From contig JAEUWY010000013.1 of the NCBI GenBank assembly GCA_022059125.1, positions 1,146,011 to 1,210,010 on the forward strand: a stretch of DNA of 64,000 nt, in the 5' to 3' direction. Below the pieces are notes generated by a model. The model ran no database searches, had not been told where the DNA came from, and saw only the letters and a list, made by a program, of their open reading frames with translations. The stretch is from Corynespora cassiicola (Eukaryota; Ascomycota; Dothideomycetes; Pleosporales; Corynesporascaceae). The position numbers were made by a program, and so were the translations under genes. Below, piece after piece: positions 22,997 to 32,558 of this stretch (position 1 is its first letter; the number at the start of each line of letters is the position of its first letter).

Positions 22997-23944
22997 ATCA
23001 AGGCAGATTTTGAAACAATAGCTTTATATCAATCGAAATGCAAATCCTGACTAGAACCTGCTTTGCAATCGTAAAAACATGTTAGCTTTGATTTATGATG
23101 ATCTAGTCATACATGAAGGACCGACTTGTGCATTGTGCTTTTGGGAATCCCGAAGTAGCAATCGCAACTTCGCGCGCAAAGCGCTGGTTAAATAACCATG
23201 GAACAGAGCTAACCCTTACATTCTGAGTCGAGCCTAACTTTTTGGCGAAAATTACTTAACTATTAACCGGTTAAAAATCACGAGCTATATTGTCTTGCTT
23301 TCCTGTATTCTAAGAGCGCATGGAAGATAATCGTACAGCATTCTAGAGCGCCTCCGTCGACCGGTGTTGCGGTTGAAAAAGCCCCGATAGATCGTATCGC
23401 GGAACCTTACATGCGACACACTAGTGCAAACTATTGTAGCCTTCCGGGGCGGACCGAAAGCTTCGTTGGAAGTGACGGGTCACAATGCTATGTTCGGGGC
23501 GGGCCGAAAAGGTTGACGCGGATCTTATACCGCTTTCACCCTGTATCGTGAACAGAGTCTTGGAAGTACCCCCGGAACAACGCGGTTCAAAGCTATTCAC
23601 CGGAGCGGAGAGCCTGCAGCTTTCGCACGTGGTATATCCATCTTATGCGTTGGCCCATTTGTATGAAACAGGCCCGATAGCCTCACATACAGTCGGCAGG
23701 TGTAAGAGTCGCGCAATCGTATCTTGAGTGTTGGAATCGAAATTTTGTATGAGATCGGGATGTTTTTGGGGACGCTGCAATTTAGTTACCTACAACGCAA
23801 GATGGCGAACATTACAGTGACTTTGCTGTTTTCTATTATCACCCTTCGGTACCGGGCACTCGTTTTATCAGTTCATCACTTCACCAGCTTGAGGAAGAGG
23901 TCAAGCCGTGCTCACGCAATTTTTTCACCTTCAGTTTTTTGACA
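22997..23944. other. intergenic with short repeats
   Basis: Contains the palindrome TTAACCGGTTAA (23263-23274) and a direct repeat GGGGCGGRCCGAAA (about 23446-23459 and 23496-23509), each copy holding CGGNCCG as a possible Zn2Cys6 half-site pair. These lie 435-500 bp upstream of the next gene. A few 70-80-codon frames are not convincing. Confidence 0.4.
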
Positions 23945-25794
23945 ATGTCAACATTCATTTTTCCCGCTGGAAAGCACTCTCGGAAGACTCTGACAAGTCG
24001 CATTAAACCTACATTGATACCCAAACACCTCTTCCATCTAATCCGAGGAGCCACTGATGCTGTTGAGGCATTGGAGCTTTTTGCGAAATTACTCCGAGAG
24101 CTTGAACCGGATAATTCAGCTGAGCTCCAGTTTTCACCCGGTTTCCTTGCTTTCGACGCACATGTTGGGGATACCGCGTGCCAACTACGAGCGTGTATGT
24201 TACTGGAGATTGTCAATCGTTATAGACAGCTCTGTCCAAAAGCGATTGAGCTCCAAAGAATACAAGCTTGTATCGATCGACTCAAAGAGGTCGTAAACAA
24301 TTCCCAAAGCTTCTGTCAAGATCTACTTAGCTTAAAATGGCACGTAGCTCCTATAGAAGCCCTCGATGCTCTTGGGATGAGCAAGCACGGTATGACAATG
24401 GAGGAAATACTTCGCAAGATTGGGTGGACAGATGTAACGGCATCTTCTCCATTGCAGGAATATCCAAGTCCTCTGACCCTTGGCTCAAACACATCTAGCG
24501 TCTCGAGCCGATCATCGAGTCAGAATCGTCTGTGCGAGCAAAGTACAGATACATCGTTATCTTCGGCAAATTCGGCGTCTGGACAATACATCTCTCTGTC
24601 GGTTTCGGAAAAGGGAAACGTTCAACTCAGTTTCTCAGATGCCACTTCCAACTATTGGGAACCATGGGACTGGCACCAAGTCGTCCACTTTTTGGTCTAT
24701 TCATATACACTCTCCAAGTATAAACGGTTCGTAATCCGTGCCCAAGTGTACGGAGCAAACATCGACCCCGAACAAGCTTTTCGAGCCAGCAATGGCTTGA
24801 CCAACGGAAACTTTGATCACCCTTATCAGAAGCCAAACAAGAGACAAATTGAAGAAGAGTTCCGGGTATTACAAAGCTACATTTCAGATCTAAGCTGTTC
24901 ATGGCTGAGTTCTGTTGCTCGAATGTTTTGCCCCGATCGCCACCTCATGTCTAGGTATGTGATCTTACTCTTCTGTTTTTCTCAGTCTTTCCTCACAATC
25001 GCGGCATAGGCTTCTCGATTCATCTAAAAGAATCAGCGCAAAGGGCATCGCATCGGTATCCAGCTACTTGGGGTATATTGCTGTACGTGAGCTGTGGGCA
25101 CAGACTTCAACACCAATCATGATCGTGTCTCGAAGGTTTTGCGGTAAAGGTAATCATCTAATTCCCATGCCATTTGTTCGCGCTCGCTAATCTGAAACAA
25201 AAAGGCTTCCATGCCAACATCTTTAAGGCGAACCTGCAAGTCTTAGATTATCGCAACGATGACAACGTTGACTCTGTGATACGACCAAACATATCGTGGA
25301 AGCTCACTCATGTCACTGGAAATAATCTAAAAGACTTGCGGAAATCGATGCGTCCACATGTTGTCATTTGCGGAAACAGCTTAAATGGTGAGACGGCTGA
25401 CTACCTGGAACGCCTTCCTACGACATATGCGCATCAAGATGACGACTGTCTGGACAATATTGCACATTGCAAAGGGCTGATTCATAGCGATCAAGACCAG
25501 GTTGTATTGTCTATCTTCGCTGATCATCGTCATTATGCTTTTGACTTGACTGGCGAGGAAGGAAAAATGGGAGAGGAAGCTGTGGTGCAACAAATCATGG
25601 ATGAGCTTACCCCAAATTTGTCACAACATTGGCGTAAATCAAAGGACGAAGCCAGGGATCTTGGAACAGGCCCGTCGTTGAGACTTTTCATGTGGCAACA
25701 CGTTTCTCTTGAGTCTCCTGCAAGATTTCTGCGACTGGTTGAAAGCATTAATCAACCCTGGCTCATCAATTCTCCCGTTTCAGTATCTCAGTAA
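23945..25794 (+). CDS. uncharacterised fungal protein, 579 aa
   Basis: Exons 23945-24954, 25010-25149 and 25205-25794 join in frame; both introns have good GT-AG ends (GTATGT...GCATAG and GTAATC...AAAAAG). I do not recognise a family. Residues 20-165 are helical and leucine-rich (e.g. LFHLIRGATDAVEALELFAKLL), about 170-215 is a serine-rich low-complexity linker, and about 225-335 looks globular with aromatic residues (YWEPWDWHQVVHFLVYSY). The last ~200 residues mix strands and charged helices (VVICGNSLNGETADYLE, QVVLSIFADHRHYAFDL). No signal peptide, membrane segment, Walker motif or zinc site is seen. The helical start plus Ser-rich hinge is reminiscent of fungal STAND/NLR N-terminal regions, but no NTPase follows. 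It stands alone between a metabolite pair and a carbohydrate module. Confidence 0.6.
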
Positions 25795-26788
25795 ATTCTT
25801 TAGCAATTCAGGTCTTATGAAGTCGCATATACTGTGTTTGGCTATGTCTACATTTGTTTTTGTGTACGAGAGGAGCTTAAGGACAGTAGGTAACCCTACA
25901 AGATACAACTTGTCTATGCTACAATACAAATTGCTTTTGTGAACCTACATCCTGTTGGAAAAGGTCGATGTTCAATATTAACAGTTATATTGCAGTTTTA
26001 GCTTTGTACAAATAGGTCGTGACAATCCCTATGCTGCGCCCCAATCATACTCTTATAAGAGAAACACTGGGGGTCGAGGGGTTTATAGCCTAAAAGTAGT
26101 CCTTGTTTAAAGAGGTGATAGTTACACGCTGCTAACTGCCGGTCAAGCTCATGCAGAATAAAGCAATACTGATTGGCTATGCTGTAACAGCTTACTAGAT
26201 GATAGGGACGTGTAAAATGAGCGAAATTAAGCTGACTGGTGTCTCTTGTTGTATGCGATCTGATGATTTCTTTGCATCCATCATCTCAATTTTTTTATTT
26301 GACGAAAATGAGCGTCTATAAGAGCTTGCTGGGCGCTATGTGTCCTATCGGACGACGCTTGTTGTCGGGTTAGGGTGTAATTACATCGCAGCTCTATTTG
26401 GAATAATCATACAGGCAGCTTTCACACTGAGACTAATGTATAGGCGCTCCATGTGCGCCAAGGTCAAACGGAATATTTTGGCTCGGGAGGAGAAGATAAT
26501 AAATGATGTCTTTTGATTGTCCAATTGCAACATTCAGATCTGTGCAGCCTACTCCGTTTCAGGAAAAGCTCCAGGAACGGCTCGGCATAATATCATTCCT
26601 AGTACCGAGAAAGTTCAGGTCAAATTGAAAGTGTGCAATGGCTATAAGAACCAACAAGCGGCATCACGTCCTCTGCGTAATTCGACTGACAATCTAGCCA
26701 TCAAATCTGACAATCGGCCTCATCCGTCTCGGGCAAGAAGAGTGGCCCAAAGACCCACCCCACTCGCTACTGACAATCCCGCCACGCT
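25795..26788. other. intergenic
   Basis: About 1 kb of AT-leaning sequence without coding signs. It carries the promoter of the DUF1961 gene in its last part. A frame at 26517-26948 overlaps the real gene and is a shadow. Confidence 0.5.
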
Positions 26789-27490
26789 ATGCACTGGCCA
26801 CTTCTTGCCGTCTTTTCGGCTATCTCCACGATCTCGGCGGCTGAGAAGCTTCTCTATCGCAACACGTTCAATGGGAGCGAGTCTATCGCGAGCTGGGTGG
26901 CCGAAGGCCCCCTCGTGGCCAACATCTCCAATGGCACACTTGAGCTGAGCGGCGCTGGTGCACCTGCCGACTACTTCGTGTATTGGCTTCCAGAAGTTTT
27001 TCCCGATCGTATTCGGGTTACTTGGGAATTCTCGCCCATCCAAGAACCGGGCCTAGCCATGTTCTTCTTTGGCGCCGAGTCTATTGCCGGTGGCAGCATA
27101 TTTGACGAAGAGCTGGCGCCGCGGAACGGATCATATCCACAATACCACTCGGGTGATATTCGCACACTACACGCGAGCTATTTTCGAAGGAGGTGGCCTG
27201 AAGAACGCGCTTTTCATCTTGCAAATCTGAGGAAAAGCCCAGGATTCCACCTCGTTTCCCAGGGAGCCGATCCGCTAGCGCCCGTACCCGATGCGAACGG
27301 CGCTTTCTACAAAGTCGAAGTGATCAAAGACAAGCGCAATGTCCGGTTTTTGATCAACGACTTACTGATATTTCAATGGGATGACACAAAGACAAATACC
27401 GGTCCTGTCGTAAGAGGAGGTCGCATTGGCTTTCGACAAATGCAACCGCTGATAGCTAGGTATCGCAACTTGGAAGTCTGGGAACTGTAA
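26789..27490 (+). CDS. secreted DUF1961 family protein
   Basis: Intronless, 233 aa. A signal peptide (MHWPLLAVFSAISTISA) precedes the mature start EKLLYRNTFNGSES. The body matches the DUF1961 pattern as I know it: MFFFGAESIAGGSIFD, YPQYHSGDIRTLHASYFRRRWPEERAFHLANLRKSPGFHLV, GADPLAPVPD and a final GGRIGFRQMQPLIARYRNLEVWEL strand. The fold is expected to be a concanavalin-A-like beta sandwich, as in polysaccharide lyases and laminarinases. Biochemical role not established to my knowledge; extracellular glycan binding or cleavage is inferred from fold and from the neighbouring sugar permease and GH genes. Confidence 0.8.
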   Translation: MHWPLLAVFSAISTISAAEKLLYRNTFNGSESIASWVAEGPLVANISNGTLELSGAGAPADYFVYWLPEVFPDRIRVTWEFSPIQEPGLAMFFFGAESIAGGSIFDEELAPRNGSYPQYHSGDIRTLHASYFRRRWPEERAFHLANLRKSPGFHLVSQGADPLAPVPDANGAFYKVEVIKDKRNVRFLINDLLIFQWDDTKTNTGPVVRGGRIGFRQMQPLIARYRNLEVWEL

Positions 27491-28145
27491 CAATGAGCTT
27501 CAAAATATCTTGTTTGAGTGCCCATTGGTTTAAAGCTGTGCACACATTATTTTTCGGTCAACTCGAATTATTGTAGAAGTGTTTTTATAACGTTTTCTGG
27601 CGTAGGAAAGCTCCGGGATCAGCTGCAATTCTACTCGCAGCAATGATCAGCCCTCTTTTTGTCGAGCCTCTCCGGATAAACTACCTCAATGTTCATCCCA
27701 CCTTGCTTCTGACTACACAAGGCTTTCGGGGCTGCAATAGGGCGCAATCTATGTTGTAGAGTTTCTGCATCGAGAAACCAGGTACTTGGCGGTTTTTCTC
27801 TCGCGGAAGGTAGCAGCCATTTCGACCCCAACACCTGCACTCAAAACTTTGTGTAATTCTGGAACTATCATTTTATGACCAAACCTAATCCATCCCTAAA
27901 GAAAGTATAACGAGTTTGGCCTCCCTGACATGCATATGGTCGTTGTTCAGACACAAGATTGACATCCATGTTTGGTCGCGAGTTTTTAATCACATTGCAA
28001 ACACTGATAACCCAGGCATGTTAACAGCAATAAAATTTGCGATTCGCCTCAAGGCTGCATTATGGCGTTAGATTTCCTCCATTTCCTGATTTTCGAGACG
28101 GGGTTCTGCATCCGATCGAATGCTTCGACCGATCGAAGCGTGAGG

Positions 28146-28155
28146 CGAGTGTCGG
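28146..28155 (+). promoter_or_regulatory. near match to GGRRTRTCGG element
   Basis: CGAGTGTCGG, one mismatch to the element found exactly in the GH5, GH43 and regulator promoters; 355 bp before the permease start. Confidence 0.3.
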
Positions 28156-28213
28156 ATGAGACCGGTCCCCAAAGGGCCGATTCCGGCCGCCGCCCGCCCT
28201 AATGCTAGCTCCA

Positions 28214-28257
28214 GCGGGGTTCCCCAGACTGGACACAGTGCCGGAATCCTACCCCAG
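28214..28257. promoter_or_regulatory. clustered CreA-type sites
   Basis: GCGGGG at 28214-28219 and CCCCAG at 28222-28227 face each other two bases apart, and another CCCCAG lies at 28252-28257. All fit the SYGGRG consensus of the carbon catabolite repressor CreA/CRE1. Closely spaced pairs are the functional form in Aspergillus, so glucose repression of the downstream sugar permease is likely. Confidence 0.5.
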
Positions 28258-28319
28258 TCTAGAACCCCCCTGAGCGTATGTGCACCATCGTCTGCCCATC
28301 TTCCAATAGCAGTCTTCGG

Positions 28320-28329
28320 GGAATGTCGC
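28320..28329 (+). promoter_or_regulatory. near match to GGRRTRTCGG element
   Basis: GGAATGTCGC, one mismatch at the last base; the context CTTCGGGGAATGTCG resembles the GH5 upstream copy at 32384. It is 181 bp before the permease start. Confidence 0.35.
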
Positions 28330-28510
28330 TCGGTGGCTGAGGTGAGTAGCTGTCAATTTAACCGGTCGAGAAGAACCTCATCACCACAACATCGCCGACA
28401 ATATCTATAAAGAGGCTAAGAGCTTATGCTGTTGATTCTCCCAGTCCATCTCTTTGATGAGACATCGCCCCTGCCTGTCCTCCTGCAACCTCTGACGTTC
28501 GCCCTTGACC

Positions 28511-30187
28511 ATGGAGAAGATCGACACTGACACCATGGTTCACCATGAGAGTCTCCATGAGAAGACAGTCATTGATGAAGCCGCGCTACGAGCAGACCGT
28601 GATGATGAACAAGGATTGACTTTCAGTTACGTTGCTCGTCACCACCCAGGCTTGGTGTGGTGGTCGTTTTTCTACGCCATGTCGGCGGTTGGATGGTATG
28701 TTCGTGTCGCTAACGATCTGTGTGTCCGTGGCTGATATCGTTAGGGGATTCGACGCCCAAGTAAACGGTGCGATGATCTCCGTTGCATCATTCCGACGTG
28801 ATTTTGGCTACATGTTCGAAGGCCAAGCTGTACTTCCTGCAGATTGGCAGACCGCTTTCAACGTAGTCAGCTCCATCGGTCAGTTCTTTGGCGGCTTTTT
28901 GTGCGCATGGTGTGCGGATCGCATTGGTCGCAGATGGTCCTTGGTTATTGGAGTCGTCATATGCGCAGGCGGAATCGTTGGGCAGTTACTATCCGCCACA
29001 CGAGTCGCTTTTCTCATGAGTAAGCTCATACTGGGCTGGGGCTTGGGCTTTTACCTATCGATAGGCCCCTTGGTCACCTCTGAGGTAAGGTTTCACAAAT
29101 ACACCTTCATCTGAAACGCTCCTAATACCTGCAGATAACACCCGTTGTCCTTCGTGGTCTCTCTACTGCCGGCGTAAACCTCGGAATCGCAGTCGGACAA
29201 CTGCTGTCGAACGCGGCCGTAAAAGGATTCGGTGAACGCACCGATCGATGGGCATACCGGGGACCGTTTGCCCTCCAGCTTTTTTTTGCTGTATTTCTCC
29301 TTGCTGGAGTTTGGTTCGCACCCGAATCCCCCTGGTATCTGGTGCGAAAGGGACGCTACGACGAAGCCGAGAATGCTATGAAAAAGCTGTGGGGCAAGAA
29401 CAAGGACGTTTCGGTCAAGGTGGCCGCCATGAAAGCCAGTCATCTTGCTCACGCTGAGAAAGAAACACCTAGTATCTTGGAATGCTTCCGGGGAACGAAC
29501 CTGATCCGCACGGGTATTTCTACGGGTGTCTTCCTGTGCCAACACCTCGTGGGTATCGTTTTCGTCCTTGGATACAGCAGCTACTTTTTCCAACTTGCTG
29601 GGCTAAATCCAGGGCGCAGTTTCGACTTGGGAGTGGGCGTCACTGCATGCGGCGTTCTTGGAAATTTCCTCTCCTGGTTCACCGTCAATCGTTTCGGACG
29701 TCGCTTCAACTTTATCCTGGGTATGGCTGTTCTCACATTGCTCCTCTTGCTCATCGGCATCATGGACGTGGTGCCTTCAAGTGGAGCCAAATGGGTACAG
29801 GCTGCAGCGACGGTCGTTTATGCCTTTGTTTACTTCAACACCATTGGAGCTCTGGCATTCGTTCTCTTGGGTGAAGTGTCAACACCGTCGCTGCGCGGTC
29901 ACACTACTGCGCTGGCTACAGCTACCCAGTCTATACTCGGAATTGCGATGAACGTGGCCATCCCATACATGGTGAATCCTGACGAGGCAAACATGAGGGG
30001 AAAAGTCGGCTTTGTGTTTGGCGGTCTGGCCGCAGTCGGTACTGTGGTTTCCTTCTTCTACATTCCGGAACTCAAGGGCAAGTCTTTTGATCAGATCAAC
30101 ATCTTGTTTGAAAACAAGGTTCCTCCCAGGCACATGGGTTCTTATCGGCTGGAAGATTCAGAGTACACTGAACATGAAAAAGCATAG
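28511..30187 (+). CDS. MFS sugar permease, maltose/alpha-glucoside-like
   Basis: Exons 28511-28695, 28745-29084 and 29135-30187 give 525 aa. Sugar-porter family signs: twelve hydrophobic segments, GGFLCAWCADRIGRRWSLV after TM2, PESPWYLVRKGR at the end of the first half, VNRFGRRFNF in the second half, and IPELKGKSFDQINILFE after TM12. The N-terminal tail is acidic and His-rich. It resembles the general alpha-glucoside/maltose proton symporters of filamentous fungi; specificity cannot be read from the sequence. Plasma membrane. It is followed by a Zn2Cys6 regulator and a GH5 enzyme in the same direction, and its promoter carries CreA-type sites, pointing to inducible, glucose-repressed uptake of a di- or oligosaccharide. 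Confidence 0.88.
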
Positions 30188-30551
30188 TCTTTCCATGATT
30201 GGAAGAGGAAAATTCGAGCAACGCTGAGAAATGTGTATGAAAATCGTTTCAGGGGCGTGTAGAACATGCAATGCAAAGAGTTTAGCGCAATTCATCTTTC
30301 CCGAAGGTGCCCGGATGCTGCCCCTTAGCTCCTTTTTTCCCTTTAGTGACGCCTGCCAAGCAGGAATTAAACCGCGCGCCAACTCCCGAAATGTGGCACG
30401 CTTCCCCACGCATGCGCTGGGTCTGAAAAGGCCGACACTCCCCATCACTCTGCTGCCCATGCATGATTCCACCCCCGCGCGGCTCTGAGAAGCCCCAGTC
30501 GTTAACTACTCGCTTCCCCAGTCCCGCGAGCCTGTCCAGTCCAGCAGGGGT
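30188..30551. promoter_or_regulatory. promoter of Zn2Cys6 regulator
   Basis: 364 bp between the permease stop and the regulator start. GC-rich in its second half; it contains the exact GGRRTRTCGG element in reverse orientation (30432-30441). Confidence 0.5.
30432..30441 (-). promoter_or_regulatory. GGRRTRTCGG element
   Basis: Reads GGAGTGTCGG on the minus strand, continuing into CC as in the GH5 upstream copy; 110 bp before the regulator start. Possibly autoregulatory. Confidence 0.4.
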
Positions 30552-32273
30552 ATGCAAGCCGAATCAGACTCACGGAAGCGACCCGCTCCCCGGGGGACGG
30601 CCGCCTACCCGCGGAAAAGAGCCGTTGCTGCATGCCAAACGTGTCGCTCTAGAAAGACAAAGTGCGATAATCGTCGGCCAGCATGTACGTTTTGCGAACG
30701 CGCCGGAGCTACGTGCAACTATTCTTCGCAAGATCTCTCCGCATACGACCCTGCCAGCCTGGCTATTCTCGATCGCCTGGATCAACTTGAGAATACCCTC
30801 AAGGCCCATATATCGTCTGGGGCGCCCCAAACATTCCTCGGAGCAAGTCAGTCGCCAGGAACCGCAGTATTCACGCCCAGCGTAGATGTCGAGCATGCAT
30901 CTCATCCAACGCCCCTCAATCACTCCAGTGGTGATTGCGAGCAAGATATTGCGCCGCTTCCGAACACGGTAGAACACATATTGTCCTGGCCGGTTTTTCG
31001 AGAGCGGTTCCAGAGTCGCGCAAACCTGGTGCAACTGCTCCGACAGTCGCCGCCTTTGGATCGGCCCAAGAGTGTCAACTGCGACATTGATAACGAGACG
31101 TGCAAACAACTGGTCGAACAATGCCTTCAACACGTACTCAGCAAGAATCCTGTACTTGAAGAAGAAGCCCTGAGGAAGACAATAAACCGAGTGTGTCTGA
31201 ACGGTGTTAGTTGGGATGCGGACTCTTGCCTTGCACTTCTAGTGTGCGCTATTGGATCCATTGCCTCCCCAAAATCTAGTGATACCGACTGGGCGGCCTC
31301 TAGCTCGTATTTCGGAGCTGCACAGCGGCGCATTGGCATGTTGATGAGCTGGGATGGTATAGCCGTCCCGCAATGCTACTTCCTTGCCGGCGTATATTTC
31401 ATGTACAACCTACGTCCGCTCGAGGCATGGCGCATGTTTGCGCAGGCCGTAGTGTGCATACATCCTGACAATCCCGAGGCCATGCCACCGGGTCATTATT
31501 CGCTGGAAGAATGTGTTTACTGGTCCTGCTGGAAGTCGGAAGTAGAGCTTCGGATGATCCTACAGCTGCCTAGTTTTGGTGTCATTGGGAACCGATATCC
31601 CCCGCACATACCAGAACCGCCTGTCACAGATGCAGCACATGAACCTAAATGGTTCTACTACCTTGCTGACATATCTCTTCGGCGTCTCGACATGAACATT
31701 CGGGAAACGGTTGCTACAGCCCTGGGACGCCAAATCGAAAAAGGTGCACGCTACACAAAGCTTGCTCGTGCGGTGCCAACCCTCGAAGAACAGCTGAAGG
31801 ACTGGGCCAAGTCAATGCCGGATGTGTTCAACATGTCCGATACAGAAGAGAGCGTCCTGGATTCCATTCTGAAAGGCCGCCTCCTAGACAGCTACGACAT
31901 TCTGTACATCCCTTTCCTCGAGGCTGTCCTCGCGGCTGACGTGCCGCATGGCGAGGCTGTGGCTGTCATGGAAACATATGCCAGAAAAGCGCTTGAATGC
32001 TGCGTCGGACGTATGACCGGGCTGCATCAGAGATTTACTATCCGGCATCATGGCACTTGGCTGATGCTGCAGACTTGCATGAGAAGTGCCCTGTTGATAC
32101 TTGCCGCGAGAGTTGCCGGTCATTCAGATCTGTTACCCGAAGGATGGGGTAGCGCAGTCTCCATTGCAGCAACGGCGCTGGCCTATTGGAAAGAGGAGTC
32201 TCCCGATGTTCAAGATCGGTTTGACATCTTGCGAACGTTGGGTGCGGAGTGCGGAGTAGATATCCCAGCCTAG
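30552..32273 (+). CDS. Zn2Cys6 transcription factor
   Basis: Intronless, 573 aa. The zinc cluster is C28-x2-C31-x6-C38-x6-C45-x2-C48-x6-C55, preceded by a basic KRAVA stretch. A linker and a short helical dimerisation segment follow (LAILDRLDQLENTLKAHI, about 70-87). The middle region (about 195-480) has the fungal-specific transcription factor layout (SCLALLVCAIGSIA, SYFGAAQRRIGML, CVYWSCWKSEVELRMIL). It lies between a sugar permease and a GH5 gene, all on the same strand, so it is the likely pathway-specific activator. Candidate sites GGRRTRTCGG precede it and the structural genes; a CGG-ending element fits the CGG preference of this class. The inducer is unknown. Confidence 0.9.
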   Translation: MQAESDSRKRPAPRGTAAYPRKRAVAACQTCRSRKTKCDNRRPACTFCERAGATCNYSSQDLSAYDPASLAILDRLDQLENTLKAHISSGAPQTFLGASQSPGTAVFTPSVDVEHASHPTPLNHSSGDCEQDIAPLPNTVEHILSWPVFRERFQSRANLVQLLRQSPPLDRPKSVNCDIDNETCKQLVEQCLQHVLSKNPVLEEEALRKTINRVCLNGVSWDADSCLALLVCAIGSIASPKSSDTDWAASSSYFGAAQRRIGMLMSWDGIAVPQCYFLAGVYFMYNLRPLEAWRMFAQAVVCIHPDNPEAMPPGHYSLEECVYWSCWKSEVELRMILQLPSFGVIGNRYPPHIPEPPVTDAAHEPKWFYYLADISLRRLDMNIRETVATALGRQIEKGARYTKLARAVPTLEEQLKDWAKSMPDVFNMSDTEESVLDSILKGRLLDSYDILYIPFLEAVLAADVPHGEAVAVMETYARKALECCVGRMTGLHQRFTIRHHGTWLMLQTCMRSALLILAARVAGHSDLLPEGWGSAVSIAATALAYWKEESPDVQDRFDILRTLGAECGVDIPA

Positions 32274-32346
32274 TCGAAGTTTGATTTCCCATCGAGGTTC
32301 GCCCTGGAAGAGTCATCTGATGTTCGGGCCTTTTGCGCAATGACCA

Positions 32347-32362
32347 TCGCGGAGTATCGGTC
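32347..32362 (+). promoter_or_regulatory. 16-bp element, GH5 promoter copy 1
   Basis: TCGCGGAGTATCGGTC, identical to the copy upstream of the GH43 gene at 43634-43649. It contains CGG-N5-CGG, a plausible Zn2Cys6 target. A CreA-type CCCCGC follows at 32365. Confidence 0.5.
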
Positions 32363-32383
32363 TACCCCGCTTGAGGTGGATCT

Positions 32384-32399
32384 TCGCGGAATGTCGGCC
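32384..32399 (+). promoter_or_regulatory. 16-bp element, GH5 promoter copy 2
   Basis: TCGCGGAATGTCGGCC, differing from copy 1 only by purine/purine and pyrimidine/pyrimidine changes, 37 bp downstream in the same orientation and about 160 bp before the GH5 start. Confidence 0.45.
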
Positions 32400-32558
32400 T
32401 CGTCACGGGAACTCGGATCCTTGGAGAACACCAAGTTGCTTTGACGGTGTCTACCAGTTGGTATAAGAGAGATACTGCTCTTCTTAATTCTCATGTCCTG
32501 TATCTTCTAATCTTTTCAACATCTGAAATCCAGGATCCATCGCTCTTAACGTCAGAAA

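Larger units (their letters stand above)
27491..28510. promoter_or_regulatory. intergenic, promoter of sugar permease
   Basis: 1 kb. The first half is featureless. The last 400 bp holds a 7-bp-arm inverted repeat GCTTCGA-CCGA-TCGAAGC (28122-28139), several CreA-type sites and two degenerate copies of the GGRRTRTCGG element, each listed separately. Confidence 0.55.

Noticed and set aside
26517..26948. 143-codon frame overlapping the DUF1961 gene start
   Set aside because: Out of frame with the well-supported secreted protein; a shadow.
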